A stretch of DNA of 32,110 nucleotides, from positions 1 to 32,110 of the forward strand of contig JAPKXY010000046.1 in NCBI GenBank assembly GCA_026394605.1. Reading direction: 5' to 3'. Below the pieces are notes generated by a model, which had not been told where the DNA came from, searched no databases, and worked only from the letters and a program-made list of their open reading frames with translations. Made by a program: the position numbers and the translations under genes. The stretch comes from Methanoregula sp. (GTDB taxonomy: Archaea; Halobacteriota; Methanomicrobia; Methanomicrobiales; Methanospirillaceae). This document shows positions 17,047 to 27,000 of the stretch, piece by piece; within the stretch, counting starts at the first letter, position 1; every line of letters starts with the position of its first letter.

Positions 17047-17070
17047 GGTTAAAAAGATAATCCTTTCATA

Positions 17071-18204
17071 ATGAACGGGTCGTTTCGGATCGGGCGTATT
17101 TTTGGCATTCCTGTCCTGATACACTTCACGTTTCTTTTAGTAATCCCGCTCTTTGCCTTTATCATCGCGAGCCAGATCGTTACGACGGCAGATCTCGTCG
17201 CCGAGATCTACACCGTCCCCATTGACATGTCACTCATCACCGCCGGATACATGCCGTACGTGCTCGGGACGGTAATTTCGTTCGGGCTCTTCGCGGGCGT
17301 GCTTGTCCATGAGCTCGCCCATTCACTCGTTGCACGGCAGAGCGGGATCAGGATCAACAGCATTACGCTGCTTATTTTCGGCGGTGTCGCATCCATGGAG
17401 GAGGCGCTCCCCGACCCGTTCGTGGAGCTTCCGATGGCGCTCATCGGCCCGGTGACGAGCCTTTTTGTCGGGCTTGTGTGCAGCGGGCTGGTCTACCTGA
17501 CCGGTTCGATCGTAAAGGATCCCGGTGCCGGGGGTCTTTTTATCTTTATGTTCGGTTACCTTGGCGTGCTCAATATCATCCTGTTCGCCTTCAACCTGCT
17601 GCCCGCGTTCCCCATGGACGGCGGCAGGGTGCTGAGAGCGTGGCTGGCGAAAAGGATGCCCCTGCACCGCGCCACGCGGATCGCTGCGGATGTCGGCAAG
17701 GGCTTTGCGGTCGTCTTCGGGCTCATCGGAATCGTCTTTTTGAACCCGCTGCTGCTCATCATCGCGTTCTTCATCTACACCGGCGCGAGCCAAGAGACCG
17801 TTGCGGTGAAGTACAGCGTGCTCCTGCAGGATATAAAGGTGGGAAGTATCATGAGCGCTCCCGTGATGACGGTGGCACCCACACTTCCGGTCACCAGGGT
17901 TATCGAGATGATGTATGCAACCAAACACCTCGGTTTCCCGGTTGTCGACCATGACATGCTTGTCGGGATGGTGACGGTTGCGGATGTGCAGAAGATGTCA
18001 CCGATCGACCGCGACGCGATGCAGGTGCGGGACGTGATGAGCCGGAACGTGGTCGTGGTGTCACCAGACACGCCGGTGACCGATGTACTCCGGATCATGT
18101 CGGCAAAAGACATCGGGCGGGTGCCGGTGGCCGATACCGGGAAGCTGGTCGGAATCGTGACACGCACGGACATTCTCAAGGTCGTCGAGTTAAAAGAAAT
18201 GTAA
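17071..18204 (+). CDS. Site-2 protease family (M50) metalloprotease with CBS pair
   Basis: This is an intramembrane zinc protease. Hydrophobic segments fill residues 12-35 and 60-240. The zinc motif is HELAH at 80-84 (VLVHELAHSLVARQSG), and the third ligand is D183 in NLLPAFPMDGGRVLRAW. Two CBS motifs follow at about 258-377 (VGSIMSAPVMTVAPTL, then VRDVMSRNVVVVSPDT), probably sensing adenosine nucleotides and gating activity. This S2P-CBS architecture is common in archaea. The substrate is unknown. The start at 17071 lies about 30 bases downstream of a TATA box. Confidence 0.92.
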   Translation: MNGSFRIGRIFGIPVLIHFTFLLVIPLFAFIIASQIVTTADLVAEIYTVPIDMSLITAGYMPYVLGTVISFGLFAGVLVHELAHSLVARQSGIRINSITLLIFGGVASMEEALPDPFVELPMALIGPVTSLFVGLVCSGLVYLTGSIVKDPGAGGLFIFMFGYLGVLNIILFAFNLLPAFPMDGGRVLRAWLAKRMPLHRATRIAADVGKGFAVVFGLIGIVFLNPLLLIIAFFIYTGASQETVAVKYSVLLQDIKVGSIMSAPVMTVAPTLPVTRVIEMMYATKHLGFPVVDHDMLVGMVTVADVQKMSPIDRDAMQVRDVMSRNVVVVSPDTPVTDVLRIMSAKDIGRVPVADTGKLVGIVTRTDILKVVELKEM

Positions 18205-18280
18205 CTCCGCGGGCAGTTACTGCAATTGAGCGGGCAGCACGCAGTCCAATCATTTTATTCCAGAGATCGGGAAACACCCC

Positions 18281-18295
18281 GAATCTTTATACCAT
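18281..18295 (+). promoter_or_regulatory. Promoter of flavin reductase-like gene
   Basis: A TATA-like ATCTTTATACC at about 18281-18291 would start transcription near 18315, giving a leader of about 30 bases and supporting the ATG at 18344 rather than one further upstream. Confidence 0.4.
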
Positions 18296-18343
18296 CCTGC
18301 AGACAAGTTGGGAGTGACTCAAAACACAGCCGGTGAAATACCT

Positions 18344-18910
18344 ATGGAAAAAGTCAGTATTCCTTCCAATTTCTTCATCCCCATGCCGGTTATGCTGGTG
18401 GGGACTCTGGTCAACGGAAAAGCAAATTTCATGACCGCAGGGTGGTGCTCCCGGGCAAATGCGAACCCGCCGATGATACTCTGCGGCATCAATAAGGCTC
18501 ACTTCACATCACAGGGAATCAGAGATACAAGGACATTCTCGCTTAATATCCCGTCCTCTGATCTTGTGGAGAAGACCGATTATTGCGGACTGGTGTCCGG
18601 AAAAACTGTGGACAAGGCAAAGATCTTTGACGTATTCTATGGAGCGCTCAGGACCGCGCCGATGATCAGGGAATGCCCCGTCAACCTTGAATGCCGGCTT
18701 ATCCAGACCGTAGAACTGCCAACGAACTATCTCTTTATTGGTGAGATTGCCGGGGCGTTTGCCGGGGCGGCGTTCATCAAAGACGGGAAACCCGATTTCA
18801 GGGCAATCGACCCGCTGCTGCTGACGATGCCCGACAACAGCTACTGGAAGCTGGGGGAATATATCGGGAACGCGTGGGGGATCGGAGCGAAGCTGAAGAA
18901 GGGAGGGTAA
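18344..18910 (+). CDS. Flavin reductase-like FMN-binding protein
   Basis: The 188-residue split-barrel flavoprotein belongs to the flavin reductase/flavoredoxin group. I chose ATG 18344 (MEKVSIPSNFFIPMPVMLVG), which has GGTGA eight bases upstream. The phosphate-binding stretch FMTAGWCSRANANPPMILCG (about residues 29-48) and SLNIPSSDLVEKTDYCGLVSG (about 67-87) are characteristic. Family members in methanogens carry electrons or bind FMN, but the partner is not evident from the neighbours. Confidence 0.88.
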   Translation: MEKVSIPSNFFIPMPVMLVGTLVNGKANFMTAGWCSRANANPPMILCGINKAHFTSQGIRDTRTFSLNIPSSDLVEKTDYCGLVSGKTVDKAKIFDVFYGALRTAPMIRECPVNLECRLIQTVELPTNYLFIGEIAGAFAGAAFIKDGKPDFRAIDPLLLTMPDNSYWKLGEYIGNAWGIGAKLKKGG

Positions 18911-18915
18911 ACCCT

Positions 18916-20559
18916 TTAAATTTTGATCAGGGGATCAACCGGTGAACGGCCTGCCACTGCCCTGAATGCCTCAAATGTGTTAAACGGCCGCTTTGCGATC
19001 ACTGCCGCTACCTTTTTCCTGCCGATGCCCGGCAGCCATTTCAATGCAGACGCCGGCAGGGTGTTGATATCTATTGGTACCGGTAAGGCAGTAACCGACC
19101 TCATGCCCCAGTCAACAATCGCAACATCGAGCACGGTCCTGACAGGAAGCTGGAGCGGGATGCCAACAAGGAGAGGATACGATCCCATCTGCCGCCCGAA
19201 CGAGAGGGCGCCGGAGGCTTCAATCTGGACATCACTGAGCACCGTGCCCTGAGGGAATACCCGTTTGAGCATGGGGAAGTCAATCTTCTTCCGTACATAC
19301 TCCTTGAATGCCCTGAACCTGCGGTCGTATTGGCCGAGTGTGTTCTTCATATATGCCGGGGTGCCCGGGAACGGCATTACCTGCCTGATGTTCACCCGCC
19401 GGACTTCAAGCCCGCTGTCGATTATCCGCGAAAGAAACTGTTCGTTGAGGTCATAGGTGCGGTTCGTTTCGCCTTCAAGCCCGCAGACAAAGTTCAATCC
19501 CGGGAGGAGCTCCGGGATACCATCCCTTCGAATTCCACCCACCTCGTTCACGATCTCAATAGCGCGAAATACCTCATCCGGCAGCGCCTTGAGGTTGTTT
19601 GCAGCCACGACAGCGGGATCGGCGGTCTCCATCCCGAACGCGGCGACATCTCCTGCCGTATGGTACCGGATGATTGCCCGCAGCGCCTCGCGGGCTTCCT
19701 CTTCGTGCCGGGCAATGGTCGCCGGGTTGGTATTGTCGATGTGAAGGGTTTTGAGCTCCGGTGCCGCGTTCCGGATTGATGAAAAAAGGTTCTCGACCAG
19801 ATCCGGGCGGGGGGCAGGGTACTCTCCATTCCCTGCGCCATATACCAGAATATCCGGCTGGCGCCCGACACGGAAATGGCGGGCACCGTGCCGGTACAGC
19901 GCTCTGACCTCTGCAGCGATGCCTTCAGTGCTCCGGTATTTCGGGCTGCCGTAGAACGGCTCGGTGCAGAACGAGCAGCCGCCCTCGGCGCCATGGGGGC
20001 AACCCCGTGCGGTCTCGAGTTCGCACATGACAAACGGGTAGCCGGGGTGCTGTTCGATAATCCCGCTGCCCGCCACGCTCCACGGGTCAGTGCGTGCATA
20101 ATCGAGCCTCCCCTCGGCCTTGGTGCCATTGAGGTACTCGTCGAGCGCGATGGCTGGTTCATTGGGAAGCATCGCATCAAACCCGCTGATCGCGTGCCTG
20201 ACCGCCATCTGCCCACCCTGCGGCGAGTACCCGAACCTGATCGGGCCGCCGATCAGTTTTTTCGGGTGCCGGAGCGCCGAGCCGACCTGCTGGATCTCGG
20301 TGAGCGTCGCCGGTGTGCCGCCAAGGTACTTTCCCGGCACCGTTGCACCGGCGATCATCACCACAAGTTCCGCAGTACCGAGCGCATTGATATGCGCCGG
20401 ATCTGTCCGCAGCTGGTCAATGGTGAGGTACCGGACTGTGTACGAATGCTCTGCGAGCACACCGGCTACGGTGCGGATGTACGGGGAGATGTACGGCGGG
20501 ACGCCAAGGCAGGCGGGCTCGTCCACGTACCCGTCGAGGATAACCGCCTCAGCACTCAT
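18916..20559 (-). CDS. Radical SAM protein with C-terminal helix-hairpin-helix
   Basis: This 547-residue archaeal radical SAM protein has an N-terminal cobalamin-binding-like Rossmann region (about 1-170). Next comes a cluster motif spaced C187-x7-C195-x2-C198 (RGCPHGAEGGCSFC), a longer first gap than the classical CxxxCxxC. After the barrel, residues about 500-540 form an HhH nucleic-acid-binding motif (LKWLPGIGRKKVAAVIAKRP). That combination suggests modification of a nucleic acid, perhaps tRNA or rRNA, but the reaction is unknown. Its start overlaps the mptE end by 11 bases. Confidence 0.88.
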   Translation of the reverse strand: MSAEAVILDGYVDEPACLGVPPYISPYIRTVAGVLAEHSYTVRYLTIDQLRTDPAHINALGTAELVVMIAGATVPGKYLGGTPATLTEIQQVGSALRHPKKLIGGPIRFGYSPQGGQMAVRHAISGFDAMLPNEPAIALDEYLNGTKAEGRLDYARTDPWSVAGSGIIEQHPGYPFVMCELETARGCPHGAEGGCSFCTEPFYGSPKYRSTEGIAAEVRALYRHGARHFRVGRQPDILVYGAGNGEYPAPRPDLVENLFSSIRNAAPELKTLHIDNTNPATIARHEEEAREALRAIIRYHTAGDVAAFGMETADPAVVAANNLKALPDEVFRAIEIVNEVGGIRRDGIPELLPGLNFVCGLEGETNRTYDLNEQFLSRIIDSGLEVRRVNIRQVMPFPGTPAYMKNTLGQYDRRFRAFKEYVRKKIDFPMLKRVFPQGTVLSDVQIEASGALSFGRQMGSYPLLVGIPLQLPVRTVLDVAIVDWGMRSVTALPVPIDINTLPASALKWLPGIGRKKVAAVIAKRPFNTFEAFRAVAGRSPVDPLIKI

Positions 20560-21169
20560 GCCCGATCAGCCCGAGCAGGTGTTTTGCCCAGAACAGTTTT
20601 CCCCGCTTTATCGGGTCGACGCTCGTATCATCGAGATCAAAGCCGATGATCGTAATCCCGTTTGCGCCAAGCTCATCGGCGGCAAAGACCGCACGGTCGC
20701 CATCCGAGAACCCGCCGAAATTGTGCACATGTGGGAGCGGCACTGCCTGCGTAGTGGCGACCACGGGCCCGGGGAAGCGTGGCACCCAGTGGCGCAGCAG
20801 CGGCATGTTGTCGCCATGCGCATGGACAACGATGACCGTGCCTTCACGGTTCATATCAATGAACCGGTCGGTCGCCCCGTCAAGGTCGGAAAAGATCGCA
20901 TCGGGCTGGACTCTGTAATCGCAGAGCACCTCCGCAGCTGCGTCCGCAGCAAAGACCGGGCCAGTGATTTTTCCAAGCTCGTTCTTCAGGCACGGGGCGT
21001 TGCCACAGACAGTGACGTGCCGCCCGTTGCAGAGCGATGCGAGGAGCGGGAGATCGTCGCGGGGCAGCAGCGATGCGAGGAGGTGCGCTGCCTCCTCATC
21101 GAGTGCCCGGTCAAAGCCGAAATAGTCGAGGATGGCGAGGTAGTGGGGCTCCCAGTCTGCAAACCGCAT
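20549..21169 (-). CDS. mptE: 6-hydroxymethyl-7,8-dihydropterin pyrophosphokinase MptE
   Basis: It transfers pyrophosphate from ATP to hydroxymethyl-dihydropterin in tetrahydromethanopterin synthesis, the archaeal counterpart of FolK. ATG 21169 (MRFADWEPHY) gives 206 residues. The start is one base after the upstream stop and has GAGG before it; the open frame extending to 21421 is only antisense-free overlap with the upstream gene. DUF115-type motifs are VCGNAPCLKNEL, FSDLDG and VHAHGDN, the acidic residues probably binding Mg-ATP. It is the middle gene of a three-gene minus-strand unit. Confidence 0.9.
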   Translation of the reverse strand: MRFADWEPHYLAILDYFGFDRALDEEAAHLLASLLPRDDLPLLASLCNGRHVTVCGNAPCLKNELGKITGPVFAADAAAEVLCDYRVQPDAIFSDLDGATDRFIDMNREGTVIVVHAHGDNMPLLRHWVPRFPGPVVATTQAVPLPHVHNFGGFSDGDRAVFAADELGANGITIIGFDLDDTSVDPIKRGKLFWAKHLLGLIGHEC

Positions 21170-21170
21170 C

Positions 21171-22628
21171 CTATGTTCCCTCGTTCTCGAGCCCGACAAG
21201 GGTCTTGAACTTCTGGAGGATAGGGGCAATCGCGATGTTGAGGAGATCGGCTTTCTGCTCAACCCTGCCAAAGTAGTGGAGGGGGAGGGTTGCGGCTGCC
21301 ATGTTCGGGTGCCCGCCGGCATCCCCGATGTCCCCGAATGCCTCGGCAAGCGCATTACCGATGTGGAGCCTGATGTCGCGGTTGCGTGCCGAGACCACGA
21401 TCGCGGTGTCGGTGATGCCATACACCAGTACCGTGTTTACGCCCTCGAGCGTGATCAGGAGATCTGCTGCCTGCGGGAGCGCATCGCGGTTCATCACGTA
21501 CCCCACATTGGAGAAGAGGTATCCGCTGTTAACCTGGCGGTTGACAATCGCCTTGCCCAACACATCGATCGTTTCCTGAGAAAGCGACGGCGACATGATC
21601 TTGTCCAGCAGATCGGCATCGGTGAGCGGGAGCAAAAATCCCGCGTAGTTGAGGTCCTGCGGGGTGGTATTGCGCCTGAAGTCCCTGGTGTCGGTCCGGA
21701 TGCCGTAGAGTAGTGCCGTCGCCACGCGTTTTTCGACCGGTATGTCGAGTTCCTGCAGGTACTGGGTGAGGATACTTGACGTTGCCCCGACACCAGGGCG
21801 GATGTCGATAAAGGTGGCGGGGGATTTGGCGTGTTTGTCGTCCTTGTGGTGGTCGATGATGATGTGGATCTTTGTCCCCTGGGGGAGATCGTTGTTGGCG
21901 CCTGGCGCCGGGCTGTCAACGAGCGCGAGGTAGTTGCACTTTGCGAGCGCTTCGGGGGTCAGGTGCTCCATTTTGATGTCGAGTAAATTGACAAATGTCC
22001 GGTTTTCCTGGTGCCCGATGTTGCCTTCGTAGAATATGCGGGTCGTGAGGGATCTCGGGTTTGCATGTTTTGCAATCGCAGACAGCGCCATGGCACTTGC
22101 GATAGCGTCAGGATCCGGGTTCTGGTGGGTGATGATGCCCAGCGTTCCCTCCCATCCGGCAAGAAGCGTAAAGAGCCTTTGTGAGATCCGGCTCACGTGC
22201 TGCTTTTTGATCTGGTGGATCGCCGCCTTTGCAACCACTTCCTGCGGGTAGAGCACGAACTCGGCACCCGCAGCCGTGAGCTTTGACCCCCCCACGGGAT
22301 CGATCGCCCGGGCGATCACCTGCGCCGACGGGTACCGCTTCCGGATCGTGCTGACCGCTGCAAGATTTGCCGCCGCATCGCTCGTCATCACGAACGCAAC
22401 GTCGGGTTCCGGCAGCCCCACCAGCATGTCGGGAGCTGCAACGTCCCGCACATACGCGTCGTACTTCTGGTCGCGGAGGCTGCGGACACGCTGCTCATCG
22501 CGGTCGACCACGACTACGTGCTCGTTCTCTTTTGCCAGTTCAAGGATGATGTTGTAGCCGGTCGTCCCGCAGCCGAAAATGTGGTACCGGATCTGACCCT
22601 GCGGCGAAAAGGGCGCTGCATCAGGCAT
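21171..22628 (-). CDS. DHH-family phosphoesterase fused to an RCK/TrkA-N domain
   Basis: The 485-residue protein has an N-terminal Rossmann domain with GCGTTG at 19-24 and VDRDEQRV at 41-48, as in TrkA-N. It is followed by a DHH phosphoesterase with HQNPDPDA (168-175), DHH at 259-261 and a DHHA1 domain with AGGHPNMAAA near 438. DHH enzymes with these motifs cleave nanoRNA or cyclic di-AMP, and the RCK part should bind a nucleotide. The archaeal RCK-DHH group is widespread; c-di-AMP or pAp as substrate is inference. It is the first gene of the unit with mptE. A TATA-like TTAATATGAT lies near 22652-22661. Confidence 0.92.
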   Translation of the reverse strand: MPDAAPFSPQGQIRYHIFGCGTTGYNIILELAKENEHVVVVDRDEQRVRSLRDQKYDAYVRDVAAPDMLVGLPEPDVAFVMTSDAAANLAAVSTIRKRYPSAQVIARAIDPVGGSKLTAAGAEFVLYPQEVVAKAAIHQIKKQHVSRISQRLFTLLAGWEGTLGIITHQNPDPDAIASAMALSAIAKHANPRSLTTRIFYEGNIGHQENRTFVNLLDIKMEHLTPEALAKCNYLALVDSPAPGANNDLPQGTKIHIIIDHHKDDKHAKSPATFIDIRPGVGATSSILTQYLQELDIPVEKRVATALLYGIRTDTRDFRRNTTPQDLNYAGFLLPLTDADLLDKIMSPSLSQETIDVLGKAIVNRQVNSGYLFSNVGYVMNRDALPQAADLLITLEGVNTVLVYGITDTAIVVSARNRDIRLHIGNALAEAFGDIGDAGGHPNMAAATLPLHYFGRVEQKADLLNIAIAPILQKFKTLVGLENEGT

Positions 22629-22754
22629 GTAAGAAAGATGTCGGCGTCCATCATATTAAGGGATTGCAGAAGTTGCAGAAGATGGCAGGGAGAAAAGAGA
22701 ATCTCTGCTCGAAACCTTTATTCAGGATAGGTAACCACATTATTAGGTCTAAGT

Positions 22755-22827
22755 GGGTCTGTAGCTTAGTTGGCATAGCGGCGGACTCTTAATCCGCAGG
22801 TCAAGGGTTCAAATCCCTTCAGGCCCG
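22755..22827 (+). tRNA. tRNA-Lys (anticodon CUU)
   Basis: The sequence folds into a cloverleaf: acceptor GGGTCTG (22755-22761) pairs with CAGGCCC (22820-22826), and G22827 is the discriminator. The anticodon stem GCGGA/TCCGC encloses loop CTCTTAA, so the anticodon is CTT (Lys). The T stem AAGGG/CCCTT encloses TTCAAAT. CCA is not encoded and no intron is present. A TATA-like CTTTATT near 22716 lies about 38 bases upstream. Confidence 0.95.
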
Positions 22828-22844
22828 TTTTTTTTGATTTTTTT
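22828..22844 (+). terminator. Oligo-T terminator after tRNA-Lys
   Basis: Two runs of 8 and 7 Ts directly follow the tRNA. Confidence 0.7.
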
Positions 22845-22966
22845 CTGCTTTCAAAGATTTATTCTTAACAAACCCGAACCATAATCTTGATGTACGTACA
22901 TCGTAGTATATCGGAAAAAATTTGCAAGAACTGATAGAATTGATCATCAAACAGAGGTTGAAACGA

Positions 22967-23539
22967 ATGGATCTCAAAGGCAGCAAAACGGAAAAAAATG
23001 TGATGGCCGCATTTGCCGGCGAATCACAGGCACGGACACGGTACAGCTTCTTTGCAAGCGCAGCAAAAAAGGAAGGGTACGAACAGGTCGGGGCAGTCTT
23101 CCAGCAGACCTCCGATGAGGAAAAAGAACATGCCAAGCTCTTCTTCAAGCAGTTAAACGGCGGAAACGTGGAGATCACGGCCGCATATCCCGCCGGGGTA
23201 ATAGGGTCAACAAAGGAGAACCTCAGGGCTGCCGCAGAGGGTGAGAAGCACGAATGGGGCGAGCTGTACCCCGGCTTTGCATCGGTTGCGGAAAAAGAGG
23301 GCTTTGGAGAGGTTGCCCGCCTGTTCAGGCAGGTCGGCAAGGTCGAGGCGTACCATGAACGCCGATATGCTAAGCTGCTGGCAAATTTAGAAAAAGACGA
23401 GGTCTTCAAAAAAGACACTCCGGCCAAGTGGTACTGTCGGAACTGCGGCTATGTCCATGACGGCAAATCCGCCCCCATGAAATGCCCGGTCTGCGATCAC
23501 CCGCAGGCGTATTTTGAACTGTGGGGAGAGAACTATTAA
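22967..23539 (+). CDS. rbr: Rubrerythrin
   Basis: This is a di-iron peroxidase that protects anaerobes from hydrogen peroxide. ATG 22967 (MDLKGSKTEKNVMAAFAGES) gives 190 residues and has AGAGGTT upstream, preferred over the TTG at 22922. The ferritin-like bundle has the iron ligands in FAGESQARTRYSFF, SDEEKEHAK and KVEAYHERRY. The C-terminal rubredoxin domain binds a single iron through CRNCGY and CPVCDHP. A T7 run just after the stop is the likely terminator. Confidence 0.95.
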   Translation: MDLKGSKTEKNVMAAFAGESQARTRYSFFASAAKKEGYEQVGAVFQQTSDEEKEHAKLFFKQLNGGNVEITAAYPAGVIGSTKENLRAAAEGEKHEWGELYPGFASVAEKEGFGEVARLFRQVGKVEAYHERRYAKLLANLEKDEVFKKDTPAKWYCRNCGYVHDGKSAPMKCPVCDHPQAYFELWGENY

Positions 23540-23544
23540 TCCCC

Positions 23545-23551
23545 TTTTTTT
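23545..23551 (+). terminator. T-run terminator after rubrerythrin
   Basis: Seven Ts begin six bases after the stop codon. Confidence 0.5.
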
Positions 23552-23669
23552 CCCGCCGGCAATGAATGTCCTCCAGTTTGTGTGCGATGCCCGCGCCGGC
23601 AGCATATGACAACGCTGGAAGGTCAAAGGATAACCCGCGGGAAATTCAAAATCAAAAAAGTGTTTCTGG

Positions 23670-23891
23670 TTATTTTTTCTTCGCCGTTTTCTCATCATGA
23701 TGGATGAGCCGGCACATGTTGACGCACTCCCAGTTCTCGGGCAGGAATTTTCCGTCCTGGCCCTGCTTCATGACCGCGTGGCGTTTCTCGCCGCATACAA
23801 GGCATTCCATCAGGCCGGTCTTTTCATCGACCAGTTTCATCACTTTCTTTGTCATTCTCTTAATCTCGTCCTGCTGTGGTGATAAAGCCAT
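23670..23891 (-). CDS. Small Cys4 zinc-ribbon-like protein
   Basis: This is a 73-residue protein from ATG 23891 (MALSPQQDEIKRMTKKVMKL). A CLVCGEKRH knuckle and a WECVNMC knuckle with H nearby form a probable zinc site. Both ends are Lys-rich. I do not know the family. It is divergent from the restriction-methylation gene and lies at the border of the accessory island. Confidence 0.7.
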   Translation of the reverse strand: MALSPQQDEIKRMTKKVMKLVDEKTGLMECLVCGEKRHAVMKQGQDGKFLPENWECVNMCRLIHHDEKTAKKK

Positions 23892-24005
23892 GGAATGGAA
23901 ACAAGGACGGGGACTGGTTATCCGGCACCTTGCGAAGGATTCAACCAAAACCTGTATGCTCTGGTTTCAACAAATATTTCGTCTCGTACCACAACACTCA
24001 TCTTA

Positions 24006-27000
24006 ATGGCAGCGCCTGAAGCAGTCCGTGACCTTGTCCAACGGTACGATTTCAACAAGCCGGTGTATCATAAAGGACAGAAGAACGAGACCGAGCTGCG
24101 GCGCGAATTCCTCGACCCGTTCTTCCGTGCACTCGGCTGGGACATAGACAACAATAAGGGATACTCGGAGGCATACAAAGAGGTCGCCCACGAAGACCCG
24201 ATCCGCATCCGGGGGCAGATGAAGTTTATCGATTACTCGTTCCGTGTTGGTGGGGCACGGAAGTTCATCTGTGAGGCAAAGAAACCATCTGTCCCGATCA
24301 AGGATGATCTTGACGCGGCGCTCCAGCTCCGCAGATACGCATGGAATGCCAAACTGAAACTGTCAATCCTGACGAACTTCGAGGAGTTCGCGGTCTACGA
24401 CTGCAATGTACCGATCCGAAAAGAGGACACTGCTGCAACCGCCCGGATCGTATTCATCACCTTTCATGACTATCTGGAACGCTGGGATACGATCGCTTCT
24501 GTATTTTCACCTGACGCGGTCCAGAAAGGGTCGTACGACAAATACGTTGCAACAGCTGGAGAAAAGCACGGGACGGCAGGTGTTGACGAGAAGTTTTTAG
24601 AGGACATCGAGGACTGGCGCCTTAAGCTTGCCCGGAACATCGCGCTGCGCAATCCCGCACTTACCGTTGATGATCTCAACACCGCTGTCCAGCTGATCAT
24701 CGACCGGATCATCTTCCTGCGGATCTGCGAGGACAGGGGGATCGAGAAATACGAGACTCTCCATGCCATTGCCAATGGCGAACAGGTCTATGCCCGTATC
24801 TGTAACCTGTTCCGTTCTGCTGATGACAAGTACAATTCCGGACTGTTCTATTTTTCAAAAGAACCTGGGCGCGATGAGATGCCGGATGTTCTTTCCCTGT
24901 CGCTTGTTATTGATGATGCCGTTTTAAAACACATCATCCACCGACTCTACTATCCCGAGAGCCAGTACGAGTTTTATGTGATCCCGGTCGAGATCCTCGG
25001 ACAGGTCTACGAGCAGTTCCTCGGCAAGGTGATCCGTCTCACGGCATCGCACCGTGCAGACGTTGATGATAAGCCCGAAGTGCGCAAGGCGGGCGGGGTC
25101 TTCTATACCCCTTCGTATATCGTTGACTACATCGTGGAAAAGACCGTAGGTGAGCTGCTGAAAAGAAAATCGCCCCGCGAGGTTGCATCCCTGCGAATAT
25201 GTGATCCGGCGTGCGGATCGGGATCGTTCCTGCTCGGAGCATACAAGTACCTGCTCAACTGGCACCGTGACTGGTATATCGAAAAACTTGTTCCTGTCTT
25301 AAAAGACCATCCTGCAACATCACCGGAAGTCCGGGCGCTCCTGCCGGAGCCGGCTGCCTCAGGAAAAGCGGCAAAGAAGGAGAGCATATACGAGCTGCCG
25401 GTCTACAAGGCAGGAAACGGCGATGCTTCGAAACTGCGCAGTGACTGGAAGCTGACGACTGCGGAACGCAAACGCATTCTCTTAAACAACATTTACGGCG
25501 TGGACATCGACACGCAGGCGGTTGAGGTGACAAAACTCTCGCTGCTCTTAAAAGTCCTTGAGGAGGAGAGCGAGGAGAATGTATCAAAGCAGCTTAAGCT
25601 CACAGCCGAGCGGGCGCTCCCGTCCCTGCACCATAACATCCGGTGCGGCAACTCGCTCGTCGCGCCGGACTACTTCGATTACAAACAGGCGCACCCGTTC
25701 AACATGGAGGAGAGAAAGCGCGTCAACGCGTTTGACTGGAAATCCGAGTTCCCGCACGTGATGGCGGCGGGCGGCTTTGACGCGGTGATCGGCAACCAGC
25801 CGTACGTCCGGCAGGAGTCGTTAAAAGAGCAGAAGGAGTACTTCCAGTCCCGGTACGCGGTCTACCAGGGAACCGCAGACCTGTACGCGTACTTCATCGA
25901 GAAGGGCATCTCGCTCCTGCGCCCCGGCGGCATCTTCTCGTACATCGTGGCGAACAAGTGGATGCGGGCGAACTACGGCAAACCGCTCCGGAAGTTCCTG
26001 CTCACCAAGCAGATCGAGGAGGTCGTGGACTTCGGTGACCTGCCGGTTTTTAAGGACGCAACCACCTACCCCTGCATCCTACGGGTATCAAATGCACAAC
26101 CGTCCCGCGAGTTCTGCGTTTCGAAGGTGGACACGCTCGACTTCCCCGATCTCGCGGAGTATGTCACGGCCCACCGGCACCCGATCGACCAGAAATCGCT
26201 CACGGACGGCGGCTGGACGCTCGGCGACAAGCGGACGGAGAGTTTATTGAAGAAGTTGCAGAGTGTGGGGAGGCCGCTGGAAGAGTACGTGATGGGGGAG
26301 TTATACAGCGGTATAAAAACTGGTTTTGATAGAGCATATGTAATTGATGAAAAGACGAAAAATAAATTGATTGAAGAAGATTCCAAAAGTGCTGAGGTAA
26401 TCAAACCTTACCTCGCTGGTAGAGATATTAAAAGATATCATCCTCTTCCTGAAGGAAAATTTCTAATTTTCATTCCTTGGCATTTTCCTTTACATAATGA
26501 TCCATCCATAAACTGTGCATCAAAAAGTGCAGAAAATGAATTTAAAAAACAGTATCCTGCTATTTACAACCATTTATTACAATTTAAGGAGCAATTGCAA
26601 AATCGCAATCCCACTGAAACGGGAGTAAGATATGAATGGTACGCTTTACAAAGATTTGGTTCAAATTATTCTTCTGAATTTGAAAAACCAAAAATAGTGT
26701 ATGTAAAATTTCAAGTGAAACCTTCATTTACTTTTGATCAGGGTGTCCATTATCCAAACACCGCAATTTTTTCAATTGTGAGAAAAGATTTACCCTTATT
26801 AGGAATCCTTAATTCAAAATTGGGTTGGTTCCTTATCTCCAATTATTGTACACAAATTCAGAATGGCTACCAACTCATTTTCCAATATCTCGGAAAGATT
26901 CCCATCTACACTCCAGACTTCGACAAGCTTGCGGACAAAGCCCGGCACGACAGGATGGTCGCGCTCGTCACGCAGATGCTCTCACTGCACCAGTATTTGC

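Noticed and set aside
21170-21421. N-terminal extension of mptE
   Set aside because: It overlaps the upstream DHH/RCK coding end, reads as Ser/Arg-rich shadow sequence, and the ATG at 21169 has a better ribosome binding site.
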